A stretch of DNA of 53,710 nucleotides from Chloroflexota bacterium. GTDB lineage: Bacteria > Chloroflexota > Anaerolineae > Promineifilales > Promineifilaceae. A program made the position numbers and the translations under genes. The notes below the pieces were generated by a model. That model was not told the origin of the DNA and searched no databases. It saw nothing but the letters and a program-made list of their open reading frames with translations. The stretch covers positions 1 through 53,710 of the forward strand of contig JAJRVV010000004.1 in assembly GCA_024277135.1 (NCBI GenBank), in the 5' to 3' direction. Positions 1-7,568 of this stretch are shown here, in pieces; the stretch's first letter is position 1, and each line of letters starts with the position of its first letter.

Positions 1-156
1 GTTTAGCAGTCTGGCCGCTTTCCCGGTGGAAATAGAGCCATCAGTGAATAAGGAGAGAACGAGCCATTCATTTATATTGCGCTGCACTTCATCTTGATTA
101 AAACCAAATTTAAGAAGATCAGGTAAAAGTTGCACTTCAAATGTTACGCTGCTCAT
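1..156 (-). CDS. UPF0175-family antitoxin-like protein, partial (C-terminus outside window)
   Basis: This is the first 52 codons of a small protein that runs off the left edge. The start (ATG at 156) follows a good Shine-Dalgarno, AAGGAA, about 8 nt upstream. The visible protein begins MSSVTFEVQLLPDLL and ends in a segment reading TGKAARLLN. That pattern, a short beta strand followed by a helix-turn-helix with 'GKAARLL', is typical of UPF0175 proteins, which are usually antitoxins partnered with a PIN-domain toxin. The toxin gene would lie to the left, outside the window. The family call rests on recognition of the N-terminal half only. Confidence 0.7.
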   Translation of the reverse strand, partial: MSSVTFEVQLLPDLLKFGFNQDEVQRNINEWLVLSLFTDGSISTGKAARLLN

Positions 157-242
157 CGCCAATTCCTTTTACGAGAGAAAGAGTCTCCCGAATGATTTGG
201 ATTGTACCCCAAAAAATGGGTTTCGTTGCTTGCCTTATTGTT

Positions 243-271
243 CATACGATAGCCAAAAGCGCTATCGTATG
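243..271. repeat. Perfect 11-bp inverted repeat (hairpin)
   Basis: CATACGATAGC at 243-253 and its exact complement GCTATCGTATG at 261-271 enclose a 7-nt loop. It lies in the 260-nt gap between the UPF0175 gene and the phosphomutase, with no T-run on either side. It could be a weak terminator of the minus-strand phosphomutase transcript or a binding palindrome. Nothing else coding is visible in this gap. Confidence 0.6.
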
Positions 272-380
272 CAACTTTCGCTGCTGGCAAACCAATCTCG
301 AAATGTCTTGATTGAAAAAGCGCTCGCGGCCAAAGAGCAAAACAAAACTATCGTGCCTTAACTGGCCCATGAGCAATTCA

Positions 381-404
381 ATCCAAAATCCAAAATCCAA
401 AATC
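381..404. repeat. Heptameric tandem repeat (ATCCAAA)3
   Basis: Three perfect copies of the 7-mer ATCCAAA plus a partial fourth lie just downstream of the phosphomutase stop codon. The same unit recurs at 23321-23376. It resembles the short tandemly repeated heptamers known from filamentous cyanobacteria. Confidence 0.85.
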
Positions 405-416
405 GCAAATCTTACA

Positions 417-1844
417 TCACGTCTTCTGCGCCATCTCCTCGCCGAAATTGAGCAGCGCTTTGACGCGGCCGTCATTAGGCGCTTCGGCGTAGACGCGGAG
501 GACAGGTTCAGTGCCGGACGGCCGTATCAGCAGCCAACTGCCATCATCCAGGTAATACTTCACCCCATCCGTCGTTTGCACATCTTCAACCGTCACCCCG
601 GCAATGCGGCGCGGGGCCAGATCAACCAGCATCTGCACCATCGTCTCCTTCTCCACCGGGCGCAGCAGCTTCATGTCGGTGCGGGCATACTGCGCCGGGC
701 CGTATTTCGCCAGCAAGTCGGCGATAATTTCGTGTAACGGCGCTTTGGCGTCTGCCATCACCTCCAGCAACAGCAGCCCCATCAAGATGCCGTCCCCTTC
801 GGGAATGTGACCTTTGATGCTGATGCCGCCCGATTCCTCGCCGCCCATCAGCACCCCATTAGCGATCATCAAATCGGCGATGTGGTTGAAGCCGACCGGC
901 GTTTCCACCAATTCCAGGCCATGATCGGCGGCGATGCGGTCAACTATGCGGGTGGTGGAGACGGTGCGCACCACCTGGCCCGTCCAGCCCCGTTTTTCGA
1001 TGAGATAACGTAACGTCAGCGCAAAAATCCGGTGCGGGTCTACAAATTTCCCTCGCGCATCCACCGCGCCAATGCGGTCGGCGTCGCCATCCGTGGCCAG
1101 CCCCACATCAAAATGACCGGCCTGGATGGTGGAGATGAGCAGCCCCAGATGCCGGGCAATCGGTTCAGGATGGATGCCGCCAAAGCCGGGGTTCATGTGG
1201 TGGCGGATGTTATGCACCTGGGTACGGCCGCGCGCCAACATTTCGCCAAACACCCCCCGCCCGGAGCCAAACATGCCATCCGCCACCACATGCAACTCGC
1301 CGCCAGAAATTTTGTCCAGGTCAACCAGGGCGCTGAGATGTTCGTAGTACGTCCAGGATGGGTCGAACTTACACACAATCTCATCTCGAATGGCTTGATC
1401 CAGCGCCATCAGATTAGGGCCATGCGCCGTGTCCAGGTTTTTTTCCAGCAACTGCTCTATCCGTTTGCTCTGGGTCGGGCTGGCGCTGCCGCCGTAGCTG
1501 GCTTTGAGCTTGATGCCATTGTACCGGGGGGCGTTGTGGCTGGCGGTGATCATGACGCCGGCGGTCGCTTTTTTCTGGACGATGGCGTAGCTGACGGCCG
1601 GGGTGGGGGTGTCGGCGCGGGCCAGCCAGGTTTTGATGCCGTTGGCGGCCATGACGCGGGCCACTTCGGCGGCGTACCGGTCAGATAAAAAGCGGGTGTC
1701 GAAGCCGATGACGACGCTGGGTTCAGTCCCGTTTTCTTCATGGACGAAATCGGCGATAGCCTGGGCGACGAGGCGTAGGTTGGCAAAGGTGAAGGTTTCG
1801 CTGATGACGGCGCGCCAGCCGTCGGTTCCAAATTTGACTGTCAT
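417..1844 (-). CDS. Phosphoglucomutase/phosphomannomutase family protein
   Basis: Alpha-D-phosphohexomutase of 475 aa (COG1109 type). It interconverts hexose 1- and 6-phosphates for wall and polysaccharide precursors. All family signatures are present: FGTDGWRAV at the N-terminus (5-13), the phosphoserine loop TASHNAPRYNG (100-110, catalytic Ser102), the metal loop DGDADRIG (252-259), the sugar-binding loop GGEESGG (334-340) and the phosphate loop RPSGTEP (441-447). Length is normal. The start is fixed by AGGAG 6-8 nt upstream of the ATG. Substrate (glucose, mannose or glucosamine phosphate) cannot be settled from motifs. It sits alone on the minus strand, separated from glycerate kinase by two strong hairpins. 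Confidence 0.92.
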   Translation of the reverse strand: MTVKFGTDGWRAVISETFTFANLRLVAQAIADFVHEENGTEPSVVIGFDTRFLSDRYAAEVARVMAANGIKTWLARADTPTPAVSYAIVQKKATAGVMITASHNAPRYNGIKLKASYGGSASPTQSKRIEQLLEKNLDTAHGPNLMALDQAIRDEIVCKFDPSWTYYEHLSALVDLDKISGGELHVVADGMFGSGRGVFGEMLARGRTQVHNIRHHMNPGFGGIHPEPIARHLGLLISTIQAGHFDVGLATDGDADRIGAVDARGKFVDPHRIFALTLRYLIEKRGWTGQVVRTVSTTRIVDRIAADHGLELVETPVGFNHIADLMIANGVLMGGEESGGISIKGHIPEGDGILMGLLLLEVMADAKAPLHEIIADLLAKYGPAQYARTDMKLLRPVEKETMVQMLVDLAPRRIAGVTVEDVQTTDGVKYYLDDGSWLLIRPSGTEPVLRVYAEAPNDGRVKALLNFGEEMAQKT

Positions 1845-1871
1845 TTCATCTCCTGAAATTTGTGGCGTTAG

Positions 1872-1922
1872 GCGGATTCCGAAAAATAATTGAAGGAAAT
1901 TATATTATTTTTCGGAATCCGC
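1872..1922. terminator. 19-bp perfect hairpin downstream of glycerate kinase
   Basis: Left arm 1872-1890 and right arm 1904-1922 are exact complements over 19 bp around a 13-nt loop. The stem starts GCGGATTCCG and is AT-rich near the loop. It is one of two adjacent hairpins filling the gap between glycerate kinase (minus, ends 2003) and the phosphomutase. It may end the glycerate kinase transcript, but the lack of a clear U-tract leaves room for an mRNA-protecting or repeat-element role. Confidence 0.6.
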
Positions 1923-1925
1923 TCG

Positions 1926-1970
1926 AGGCATTTTCGGATTGAAGCCTTATTTATTATTCCGAAAATGCCT
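1926..1970. terminator. 13-bp perfect hairpin next to the previous one
   Basis: AGGCATTTTCGGA at 1926-1938 pairs exactly with TCCGAAAATGCCT at 1958-1970, leaving a 19-nt AT-rich loop. It stands 33 nt beyond the glycerate kinase stop, so it is the first hairpin that transcript meets. It shares TTCGGA with the neighbouring hairpin, which suggests a common origin. Confidence 0.6.
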
Positions 1971-2002
1971 TATGCCCGATTGAGTGACAAACAACCAGAA
2001 TG

Positions 2003-3292
2003 TTATGCTCCATATTTTATCATGATAATCAAATCGTTGACATTGGTTCCGGTGGGGCCGGTGATGATTAAGTGATTCTCGATTTGGCGGAAAAAGGTGT
2101 GGCTGTGGTGACGGTTGAGGTGGACGATGGCATCGAGATTGCGGGCACGGCCGTGCGCCACTGTTTCACCCGTCACCATCGCCCCGGCCGCGTTGGTGGG
2201 GCCGTCTTCGCCATCGGTGGCAAAGCTGGCGACGACAGTTTGGGGCACGTCAGCCAGCGCAATAGCCGCCGCTAATGCTGTTTCTTGATTGCGGCCGCCT
2301 TGCCCGTTCCCCTGGACTGTTACTGTCGTCTCTCCGCCTAGAATAGCGCAACTGTCTGGCGATAAGTCGCGGGCGATGGCGGCGGCGACGCGCCCCACTT
2401 CCCGCGCTTCTCCTTCCAGATGGGTGGTCAGAATTTGGGCGCGGAAGCCGAGTTTTTTTGCTTGCCGGGCGACGGCCGTAGCTGCTATGCCCACATTGCC
2501 GATGATGAGGTTTACAGGGGGGCTGGGGAGTGGAAAAGTCGGGGAGCTGTTTCTGTCCGGTTTTCTGGCTATTTTAATCCTATACTGTTCCAGAACGGCC
2601 AGTGCGTCGGCCAGGGTATCGTTGCCGGGGACGGTGGGGCCGGAGCCGATCATGGCTAACGAGCTGCCGACCACATCGCTGAGGCTGAGGGAGAGGTAGC
2701 GGGCCGGGGCCGCCCATCGCGCCAATCCGCCCCCTTTGGCGGCGTCTAGCTGGCGGCGGACGGTGTTGAATTCCTGGATGGTGCAGCCAGAGGCGAGCAG
2801 TTGTTGGTTGAGCGCCTGCCATTCGGCCAGGGGCAGGATGGGTTGGCTGAGCAGCGCCGACGCGCCGCCGGAGATGAGGCAGAGTACTAGATCGTCTTTG
2901 GTGGTTTGGCTGAGGAGTTGGCGTACGGCCGTTGTTGCCGCTACTGAGTCCAGGCCGGGGATGGGATGATTGCCTGCGTGAAGGATGAAGGATGAAGGAT
3001 GAGGGATGAAGTCGGAGGGGATGGTTTTGGCGATGACGATGCTGGCGGCATCGCCGCTGGTTAATTCATCGCCCAAAATTTTGAGGACGGCCTGGGCCAT
3101 GGGCACGGCCGCTTTGCCTACAGCGATGAGAAAGAGACGGCCGTTCGTCAGGTTGAACGTTTCGCCGCCGATGTGAAGGGTATGGTTTTTCCGGTGGAGA
3201 TGGCGGGTGACGGCTGCCGCCGGATCGGCGGCGGCAAGCGCGGCTGACGCCATCGCCTGCACGTGGGCGCGATAGTCGGCGAAGCGGGACAT
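2003..3292 (-). CDS. Glycerate 2-kinase / MOFRL-family protein
   Basis: Protein of 429 aa of the DUF4147-MOFRL family (GckA/TtuD type), which phosphorylates D-glycerate to 2-phosphoglycerate; older annotations call it hydroxypyruvate reductase. Visible motifs are VGKAAVPMA (58-66), LISGGASALL (139-148), the MOFRL signature GGETTVTV...GNGQGGRNQE (319-337), FATDGEDGPTNAAGA (357-371) and a C-terminal GPTGTNVND. The ATG lies 2 nt after the stop of the upstream lipoprotein gene and has no Shine-Dalgarno, so translational coupling is likely. Residues 94-106 (DFIPHPSSFILHA) are an in-frame product of an AAGGATG heptamer array and look like a surface-loop insertion. Confidence 0.9.
   Translation of the reverse strand: MSRFADYRAHVQAMASAALAAADPAAAVTRHLHRKNHTLHIGGETFNLTNGRLFLIAVGKAAVPMAQAVLKILGDELTSGDAASIVIAKTIPSDFIPHPSSFILHAGNHPIPGLDSVAATTAVRQLLSQTTKDDLVLCLISGGASALLSQPILPLAEWQALNQQLLASGCTIQEFNTVRRQLDAAKGGGLARWAAPARYLSLSLSDVVGSSLAMIGSGPTVPGNDTLADALAVLEQYRIKIARKPDRNSSPTFPLPSPPVNLIIGNVGIAATAVARQAKKLGFRAQILTTHLEGEAREVGRVAAAIARDLSPDSCAILGGETTVTVQGNGQGGRNQETALAAAIALADVPQTVVASFATDGEDGPTNAAGAMVTGETVAHGRARNLDAIVHLNRHHSHTFFRQIENHLIITGPTGTNVNDLIIMIKYGA
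2978..3011. repeat. Heptameric repeat array (AAGGATG)4 inside the glycerate kinase gene
   Basis: Three perfect AAGGATG units (from 2981) and one AGGGATG unit lie in frame in the glycerate kinase gene. They encode the inserted peptide SDFIPHPSSFILH on the minus strand. The same unit makes up the arrays at 8380, 10664 and 25682. Confidence 0.85.
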
Positions 3293-3294
3293 CG

Positions 3295-4611
3295 TTATTC
3301 TGGCAAGAAGGATTGCACCGCGTTTTGGGCGGCATTTTGCGGCGATTCGGTCAGCGTGATCACATCAAACACCGCATCTTCCAACGCCGTCAGTAAGGGG
3401 CTGGATTGGCTCATCGGATTTCGTTGGGCGCGGGCTAATTCTGCTCGTAAAAAATTGGTGTAGCCATCATCCGCCGGCCATTGCGCCATGGCCAGTTGGG
3501 TGGCGGGCAGCAGGTTGCTGGCCTGGCTCCATTGGCCCAGGTTGTCGGCGGAAACCAGAGTGGTGAGCAGTTCAGCCGCTCGCGCCCGCCGTACCGGATC
3601 GGCGGTGCTGATGGCCCAGGCCCAGCCGTTGACCAGGGGAGTGAGCGGCGTACCGGGGCCGGGGACGGCCGTAAATCCCGGCGCAAATTCCGCTGAACGT
3701 TGGGCCAGATACGTCTCGCTGTTGGTTAAGACCCAGTTGAACGAACTGCTTTGGAAGGTTTGCCAAGCGGAGTCGGCGCTGGCGAGATTGCTGCTTTGCA
3801 ACGAAATAAAACCGTTGTTGCGTCCCCGGCTTAACTGCTCCAGAGCCGTGACCAGGGGGGCAGTTTCCAAGCTGACCTGCCCCGCTTCGTTGAGTAGTTG
3901 GCCGTCGGCCGCCAAGTAAAACTGGAGAGCAAGGACGGCGCCGGATTCGCCGGACGCGGGGAACACAAAGCTGTTGCCGCTGGCGATGAGTTCGGCCCAA
4001 TTGGTGAAAACTGGCGTTTCGGGCAAGTTTTTGTAGGCAAGATGGGTTAAACCGTCGAGGGCGAAGGGGAAGCCGAGGATTTGGTCGCCGGGTTGGGACA
4101 TTTCCTGAGCAGCCGGGAATAGATCGTCTATGAGGGTGGGGTGGATCAGGTCGTCCAGAGGATAGATGAGTTTGTCGGCGGCGGCTTCTGTTAGCATATC
4201 GGCGGGCAGAGCGATGAGATCGGGCAGGATGGCGGGGGCGACGTTACGTCCGGTGCGCAAATAGCTGAGGATGCCGCCGGGGCCGGTGACTGGTTTTTCT
4301 TCAATCCGCAGTTCCAGGTCGGGGCGATTGGCGGAGTAAGCCAGCAGTTGGTCGTTGAGAACGACCGTGCCCGCTTCGGCGTGCTGGGAGATTGCGGGCG
4401 GCAGCCACAGGATGAGGGTGTTGTTGGCGGCCGGGTTCGTGTTGGTGATGGCGGAGGTGAAGGCGGGGGTGGCCGGGACGGAAACGGCCGTGTCTGCGGC
4501 AGGCGTAGCGGTCGGTGTGGATTGGGTATCGTCCGTATCCCCATTCAACAACCCGCAGGCGGACAGCAGGAAAGCCACGCCTAATGCTAGAATGAGTTGT
4601 TTGAATTTCAT
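3295..4611 (-). CDS. Extracellular solute-binding lipoprotein
   Basis: Protein of 438 aa starting at the internal ATG at 4611, which gives the clean lipoprotein signal MKFKQLILALGVAFLLSACG with lipobox LSAC. A start at 4629 would add six residues before the signal. After a Thr/Pro-rich linker comes a family-1-type solute-binding fold: FNWVLTNSETYLAQ and VNGWAWAISTADPVRRARAAELL match C-terminal regions of sugar- and polyol-binding proteins. No permease or ATPase gene lies nearby, so it either docks on a distant transporter or serves another extracytoplasmic role. It is cotranscribed with glycerate kinase (2-nt gap), hinting at a C3-acid or sugar-acid ligand; that is inference. Confidence 0.75.
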   Translation of the reverse strand: MKFKQLILALGVAFLLSACGLLNGDTDDTQSTPTATPAADTAVSVPATPAFTSAITNTNPAANNTLILWLPPAISQHAEAGTVVLNDQLLAYSANRPDLELRIEEKPVTGPGGILSYLRTGRNVAPAILPDLIALPADMLTEAAADKLIYPLDDLIHPTLIDDLFPAAQEMSQPGDQILGFPFALDGLTHLAYKNLPETPVFTNWAELIASGNSFVFPASGESGAVLALQFYLAADGQLLNEAGQVSLETAPLVTALEQLSRGRNNGFISLQSSNLASADSAWQTFQSSSFNWVLTNSETYLAQRSAEFAPGFTAVPGPGTPLTPLVNGWAWAISTADPVRRARAAELLTTLVSADNLGQWSQASNLLPATQLAMAQWPADDGYTNFLRAELARAQRNPMSQSSPLLTALEDAVFDVITLTESPQNAAQNAVQSFLPE

Positions 4612-4750
4612 AGTGGGAAGTATAGTCAAATCCAGGAGAGCGTCGAGTTATGATTGAGGAATCAAGGCATTGATTCCGTTTACGAAAGCTTGTTTGCCGC
4701 CGTGGGGAGGTTTGGCGGAAGGTTTAGCGATGAATTCCTGGAACGTGGCA

Positions 4751-4781
4751 AAAAAAGAGGGAACAGGACATGCCTGTTCCC
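4751..4781 (-). terminator. Rho-independent terminator of the baeRF-like gene
   Basis: Stem GGGAACAGG (4759-4767) / CCTGTTCCC (4773-4781) with a 5-nt loop. On the minus strand it is followed by a run of T from 4756 down to 4751. It lies 33 nt beyond the stop of the gene ending at 4814. Confidence 0.8.
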
Positions 4782-4813
4782 CGAAAATTGAGAGAGTGGT
4801 TTGGCTCAATAGC

Positions 4814-5920
4814 TCAATAGCGCAAGATGGCCCCAATGCGTCCTGCATTTTCCAGTTTATCGTTGTTGCTGATGATTTCCACATGGCCGCCGCCAGCCAT
4901 CGTGTTTGCCACCGCTTCTTCAATGATATCGGCGACTTCGGTCAACTCCTGCTCGCCCAGGGGGCTTTTGGCCAGGTTTGCCACCAAAAATCCAGAATCT
5001 CGATGGATGTACCCTGGCGCGCGGAAACCATCGCTGATCACGAGCGTTTTCACCCGCTTCTCGCTCACTGCCTGAAGCGTGTCATCCAGGCCGGTGACGC
5101 CGTTTTTGCCGCTGGCTGCGGCAGCAGCCAACAGCTCTTTCACCAGCTTGTTTTCTCGTTCGATGTTGGCCGCCTCTAACAAGGACAAGGAGCGTTGGCG
5201 CACCTCATTTTCGTTGGCGTTCATGTCAATGGCGAAACTGCCGGCAAAGGTGGATTGCAGTTGTTTGGGCAAGAGTTCTCGGAATTGGGCGATAGTTTCG
5301 GCCGTGCCGCCCAGGAAAAGGCGGCGGATCGGTTTGTTGGCAAAGAATTGCTGCGCTGCCGCCGCCGCTTCGCGTAAATTTCGCTGCATCACCTCATCTT
5401 CTCGACGGCCGCCGCCGACGCCGCCGCGCATTCCCACCGCCGAGGAGCCGCCCCCTTTTTTGATTTTGCGGCTGTCTTCGCCCAGGTAGCCGTTAACAGC
5501 TTGCAGTTCGCCCAGGTGGAATTCGTAGAATTTGGCGCCCACCCGATCTGCCAGGATCACCCCGTAATGGGCGTAATGATCCAGCAGGTGGGTTAGGGGT
5601 TTGAGATACGGCCGTTGTCCCACCCGCAACCGGTTGCGAAAGGAGACGGCCGTTGGATAATCACGAAAAAAACGGCCGTCGGCAGTGGTAAACATGGCGA
5701 TGCCCGGCTTAGTCCAGTCATAACTGTGATCGAGATACTTTTCAATGGTCGCCGCGCCTGCTGTTTGCTCCAGCCCCGACTCTTTGAGCATCCCCCGTAC
5801 CTGGAGTTTCGTCGTTTCCATGGATTCTTTGCTGGTGTCTGTGTCCAGATACAGGCTGAGGACTGGTTGCGGCCCAGATTCAAAGGTCAATAATTCTTGG
5901 AACTGTTCTTGCTTCAGCAT
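4814..5920 (-). CDS. baeRF-type (bacterial eRF1/Vms1-like) protein
   Basis: Protein of 368 aa with the three-part layout of bacterial eRF1-like proteins. The N-terminal domain contains VLSLYLDTDTS. A central domain contains VILADRVGAKFYEF (121-134) and a glycine-rich loop (about 156-172, GGGSSAVGMRGGVGGGRR). The C-terminal L7Ae/Pelota-like domain contains VKTLVISDGFR and a HVEIISNNDKL tail. Relatives include the Vms1/ANKZF1 peptidyl-tRNA cleaving enzymes of ribosome rescue. The loop occupies the place of the catalytic GGQ/GSQ loop but has no Gln next to the glycines, so hydrolytic activity is doubtful. The start is supported by GGAGG 5 nt upstream. It is monocistronic with its own terminator. 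The exact baeRF subfamily is not certain. Confidence 0.7.
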   Translation of the reverse strand: MLKQEQFQELLTFESGPQPVLSLYLDTDTSKESMETTKLQVRGMLKESGLEQTAGAATIEKYLDHSYDWTKPGIAMFTTADGRFFRDYPTAVSFRNRLRVGQRPYLKPLTHLLDHYAHYGVILADRVGAKFYEFHLGELQAVNGYLGEDSRKIKKGGGSSAVGMRGGVGGGRREDEVMQRNLREAAAAAQQFFANKPIRRLFLGGTAETIAQFRELLPKQLQSTFAGSFAIDMNANENEVRQRSLSLLEAANIERENKLVKELLAAAAASGKNGVTGLDDTLQAVSEKRVKTLVISDGFRAPGYIHRDSGFLVANLAKSPLGEQELTEVADIIEEAVANTMAGGGHVEIISNNDKLENAGRIGAILRY

Positions 5921-5996
5921 GTGGCCTCCTATCTAATTGTATTAGGGGCCGAACTGGAATGACCAGTTTGGCCCACCCAATATAAAAGCGTTCCGG

Positions 5997-7181
5997 TTAC
6001 GGCCGCGCGCCCAGCGTCAGCGGAACGATAATTTGTTCATCATTACGCAAAACTGTCAACTCAATCGTCTGTCCAACCTCCGTTTCAAATACCAGATAAC
6101 TGATCAAATCATCCGTGTTTCGAATAGCGATGCCATCAATCGCGGTGATGAAATCTCCTTCAGCGCCGCCAATCAGCCCGGCTTCACTGGCTGGCGTATC
6201 CAACGACACATCGGTAATAAGAACGCCGGCAGACGGCAAATTCAGTTCATTTTGGGTGGCAATATCCACATCCAGCGGGTCAAACATGCGGATGCCGATG
6301 AAGGGATAGACGTAAAAGCCATCCGCCACAATAGCTGGCGCAATTTTCTTGACGGCGTTCACCGGGATAGAAAAACCAACGCCGGAATTGGTACCGGTTC
6401 GGGTCAAAATAGAGCTATTGACGCCAACAACTTCTCCATTCAAATTGAGCAGCGGCCCCCCCGAATTGCCGGGATTGATGGCCGCGTCCGTCTGGATAAC
6501 CTGGGGCAGCGAGTACCGGCCGCCCCCTTCAATTTCTCGTTGGGAATCAATAGTGCGGCCCAACCCGCTGATGATACCGATGGACATGGAGCCGTTCTCG
6601 CCAAAGGGATTGCCGATAGCGATGACGAATTGCCCCACTTGCAAATTGTTGGAGTCTCCCAGCGGCAAAACGCGGGCATTGGCAGGTAAAGTATCTACCT
6701 TGAGGACGGCCAAGTCGCTGTCAACATCCGTGCCCACAATGGCGGCCGTGCTTCTTTGTCCGTCTGCAAATACGACTTCATACGCATCCCCATCCGTAAT
6801 GACATGGTTGTTGGTGATAATGTAGCCTTCGCTGTCGAAGATGAAGCCGCTGCCAGTTCCCAATGGGATGTTTTTTCCCTGATATGCTTCAAAAACAAAA
6901 ATGTGAACCACGCCGGGATTGACCGCTTCATACACATTGATTAAGGTGTTTTGCAAGTCTAGATTAACGGGTTCTAGCTGGGAGTTGACAGTCACCGGAG
7001 CGCCGGTTGGGGCGACTGGAATTTGGGCTGCCACGGTGGCTGCCACTTCATTCACGATAGCGTCCACATCCACTTCTGCTGCCGGTTCGGCAGGAGCGAC
7101 GCCGGAAATCTGGCAGGCAAACCCTGTCAAAATCAGAAGCGAAAGAATCAATAAATAGGGTCTTTGACGAAGCTGTTTCAT
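5997..7181 (-). CDS. HtrA/DegP-type trypsin-like serine protease with PDZ domain
   Basis: Secreted S1C protease of 394 aa for envelope protein quality control. It opens with an export signal (residues 1-27, ending TGFACQ; possible but imperfect lipobox). A short acidic linker leads to the protease domain with an intact triad: His126 in TNNHVITD, Asp156 in DSDLAVLKVD and Ser240 in NPGNSGGPLLN. One C-terminal PDZ domain follows (about 300-390, with GVLITDVSLDTPASEAGL and GDFITAIDGIAI). Single-PDZ architecture and length match the family. GAGGATAA precedes the ATG. It stands alone, with a long non-coding stretch upstream. Confidence 0.93.
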   Translation of the reverse strand: MKQLRQRPYLLILSLLILTGFACQISGVAPAEPAAEVDVDAIVNEVAATVAAQIPVAPTGAPVTVNSQLEPVNLDLQNTLINVYEAVNPGVVHIFVFEAYQGKNIPLGTGSGFIFDSEGYIITNNHVITDGDAYEVVFADGQRSTAAIVGTDVDSDLAVLKVDTLPANARVLPLGDSNNLQVGQFVIAIGNPFGENGSMSIGIISGLGRTIDSQREIEGGGRYSLPQVIQTDAAINPGNSGGPLLNLNGEVVGVNSSILTRTGTNSGVGFSIPVNAVKKIAPAIVADGFYVYPFIGIRMFDPLDVDIATQNELNLPSAGVLITDVSLDTPASEAGLIGGAEGDFITAIDGIAIRNTDDLISYLVFETEVGQTIELTVLRNDEQIIVPLTLGARP

Positions 7182-7568
7182 GTAGATAGTTATCCTCGGT
7201 TAAATGTTTAGGGGTTGATCAGCCGATAAGCGTGTTGGGGAGGCGTGTCTGGCAGACGCCAAGTTTGTCAGCCGCGGCTTTGGGCTGGAATGGCGAGCAG
7301 GCTCCGATCGTTGTCGTGAGTTTCTCTTGGCTTGTTTGTCCCCCTGGAGTTTTGTCTGGATGATACTGGCAGGCTGATCTGTAATAGGCCCATTGAATGG
7401 TCTGGTTATTTGATATTTGATGATAATTCTTCTGTTTCATTCCGTCAGCTTTATTTTGTAGGGTTGGTTGGTCAGTATATTGGCGTTTGATATGCTTCAT
7501 TGTAAATAGCGGTGGTTGGGGCTGTCAAGAGAGAGATAGGGTTTTATATGAAATGCTAACAAGCTCTC
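7182..7568. other. 387-nt non-coding gap upstream of the HtrA gene
   Basis: No convincing gene lies here. A minus-strand reading frame (7219-7500) has no recognisable domain, an odd composition (Gln, Thr and Lys rich) and no ribosome-binding site. The stretch contains a short imperfect hairpin (7242-7260, GGC...GTCT/AGAC...GCC) and must carry the HtrA promoter, which I could not place with confidence. Confidence 0.6.

Noticed and set aside
1032..1688. A 218-residue plus-strand frame over the phosphomutase
   Set aside because: It lies opposite an enzyme with all motifs intact and shows no domain of its own.
7219..7500. A 93-residue minus-strand reading frame upstream of the HtrA gene
   Set aside because: No ribosome-binding site, no recognisable domain and unusual composition; it fills a gap that must hold the HtrA promoter.
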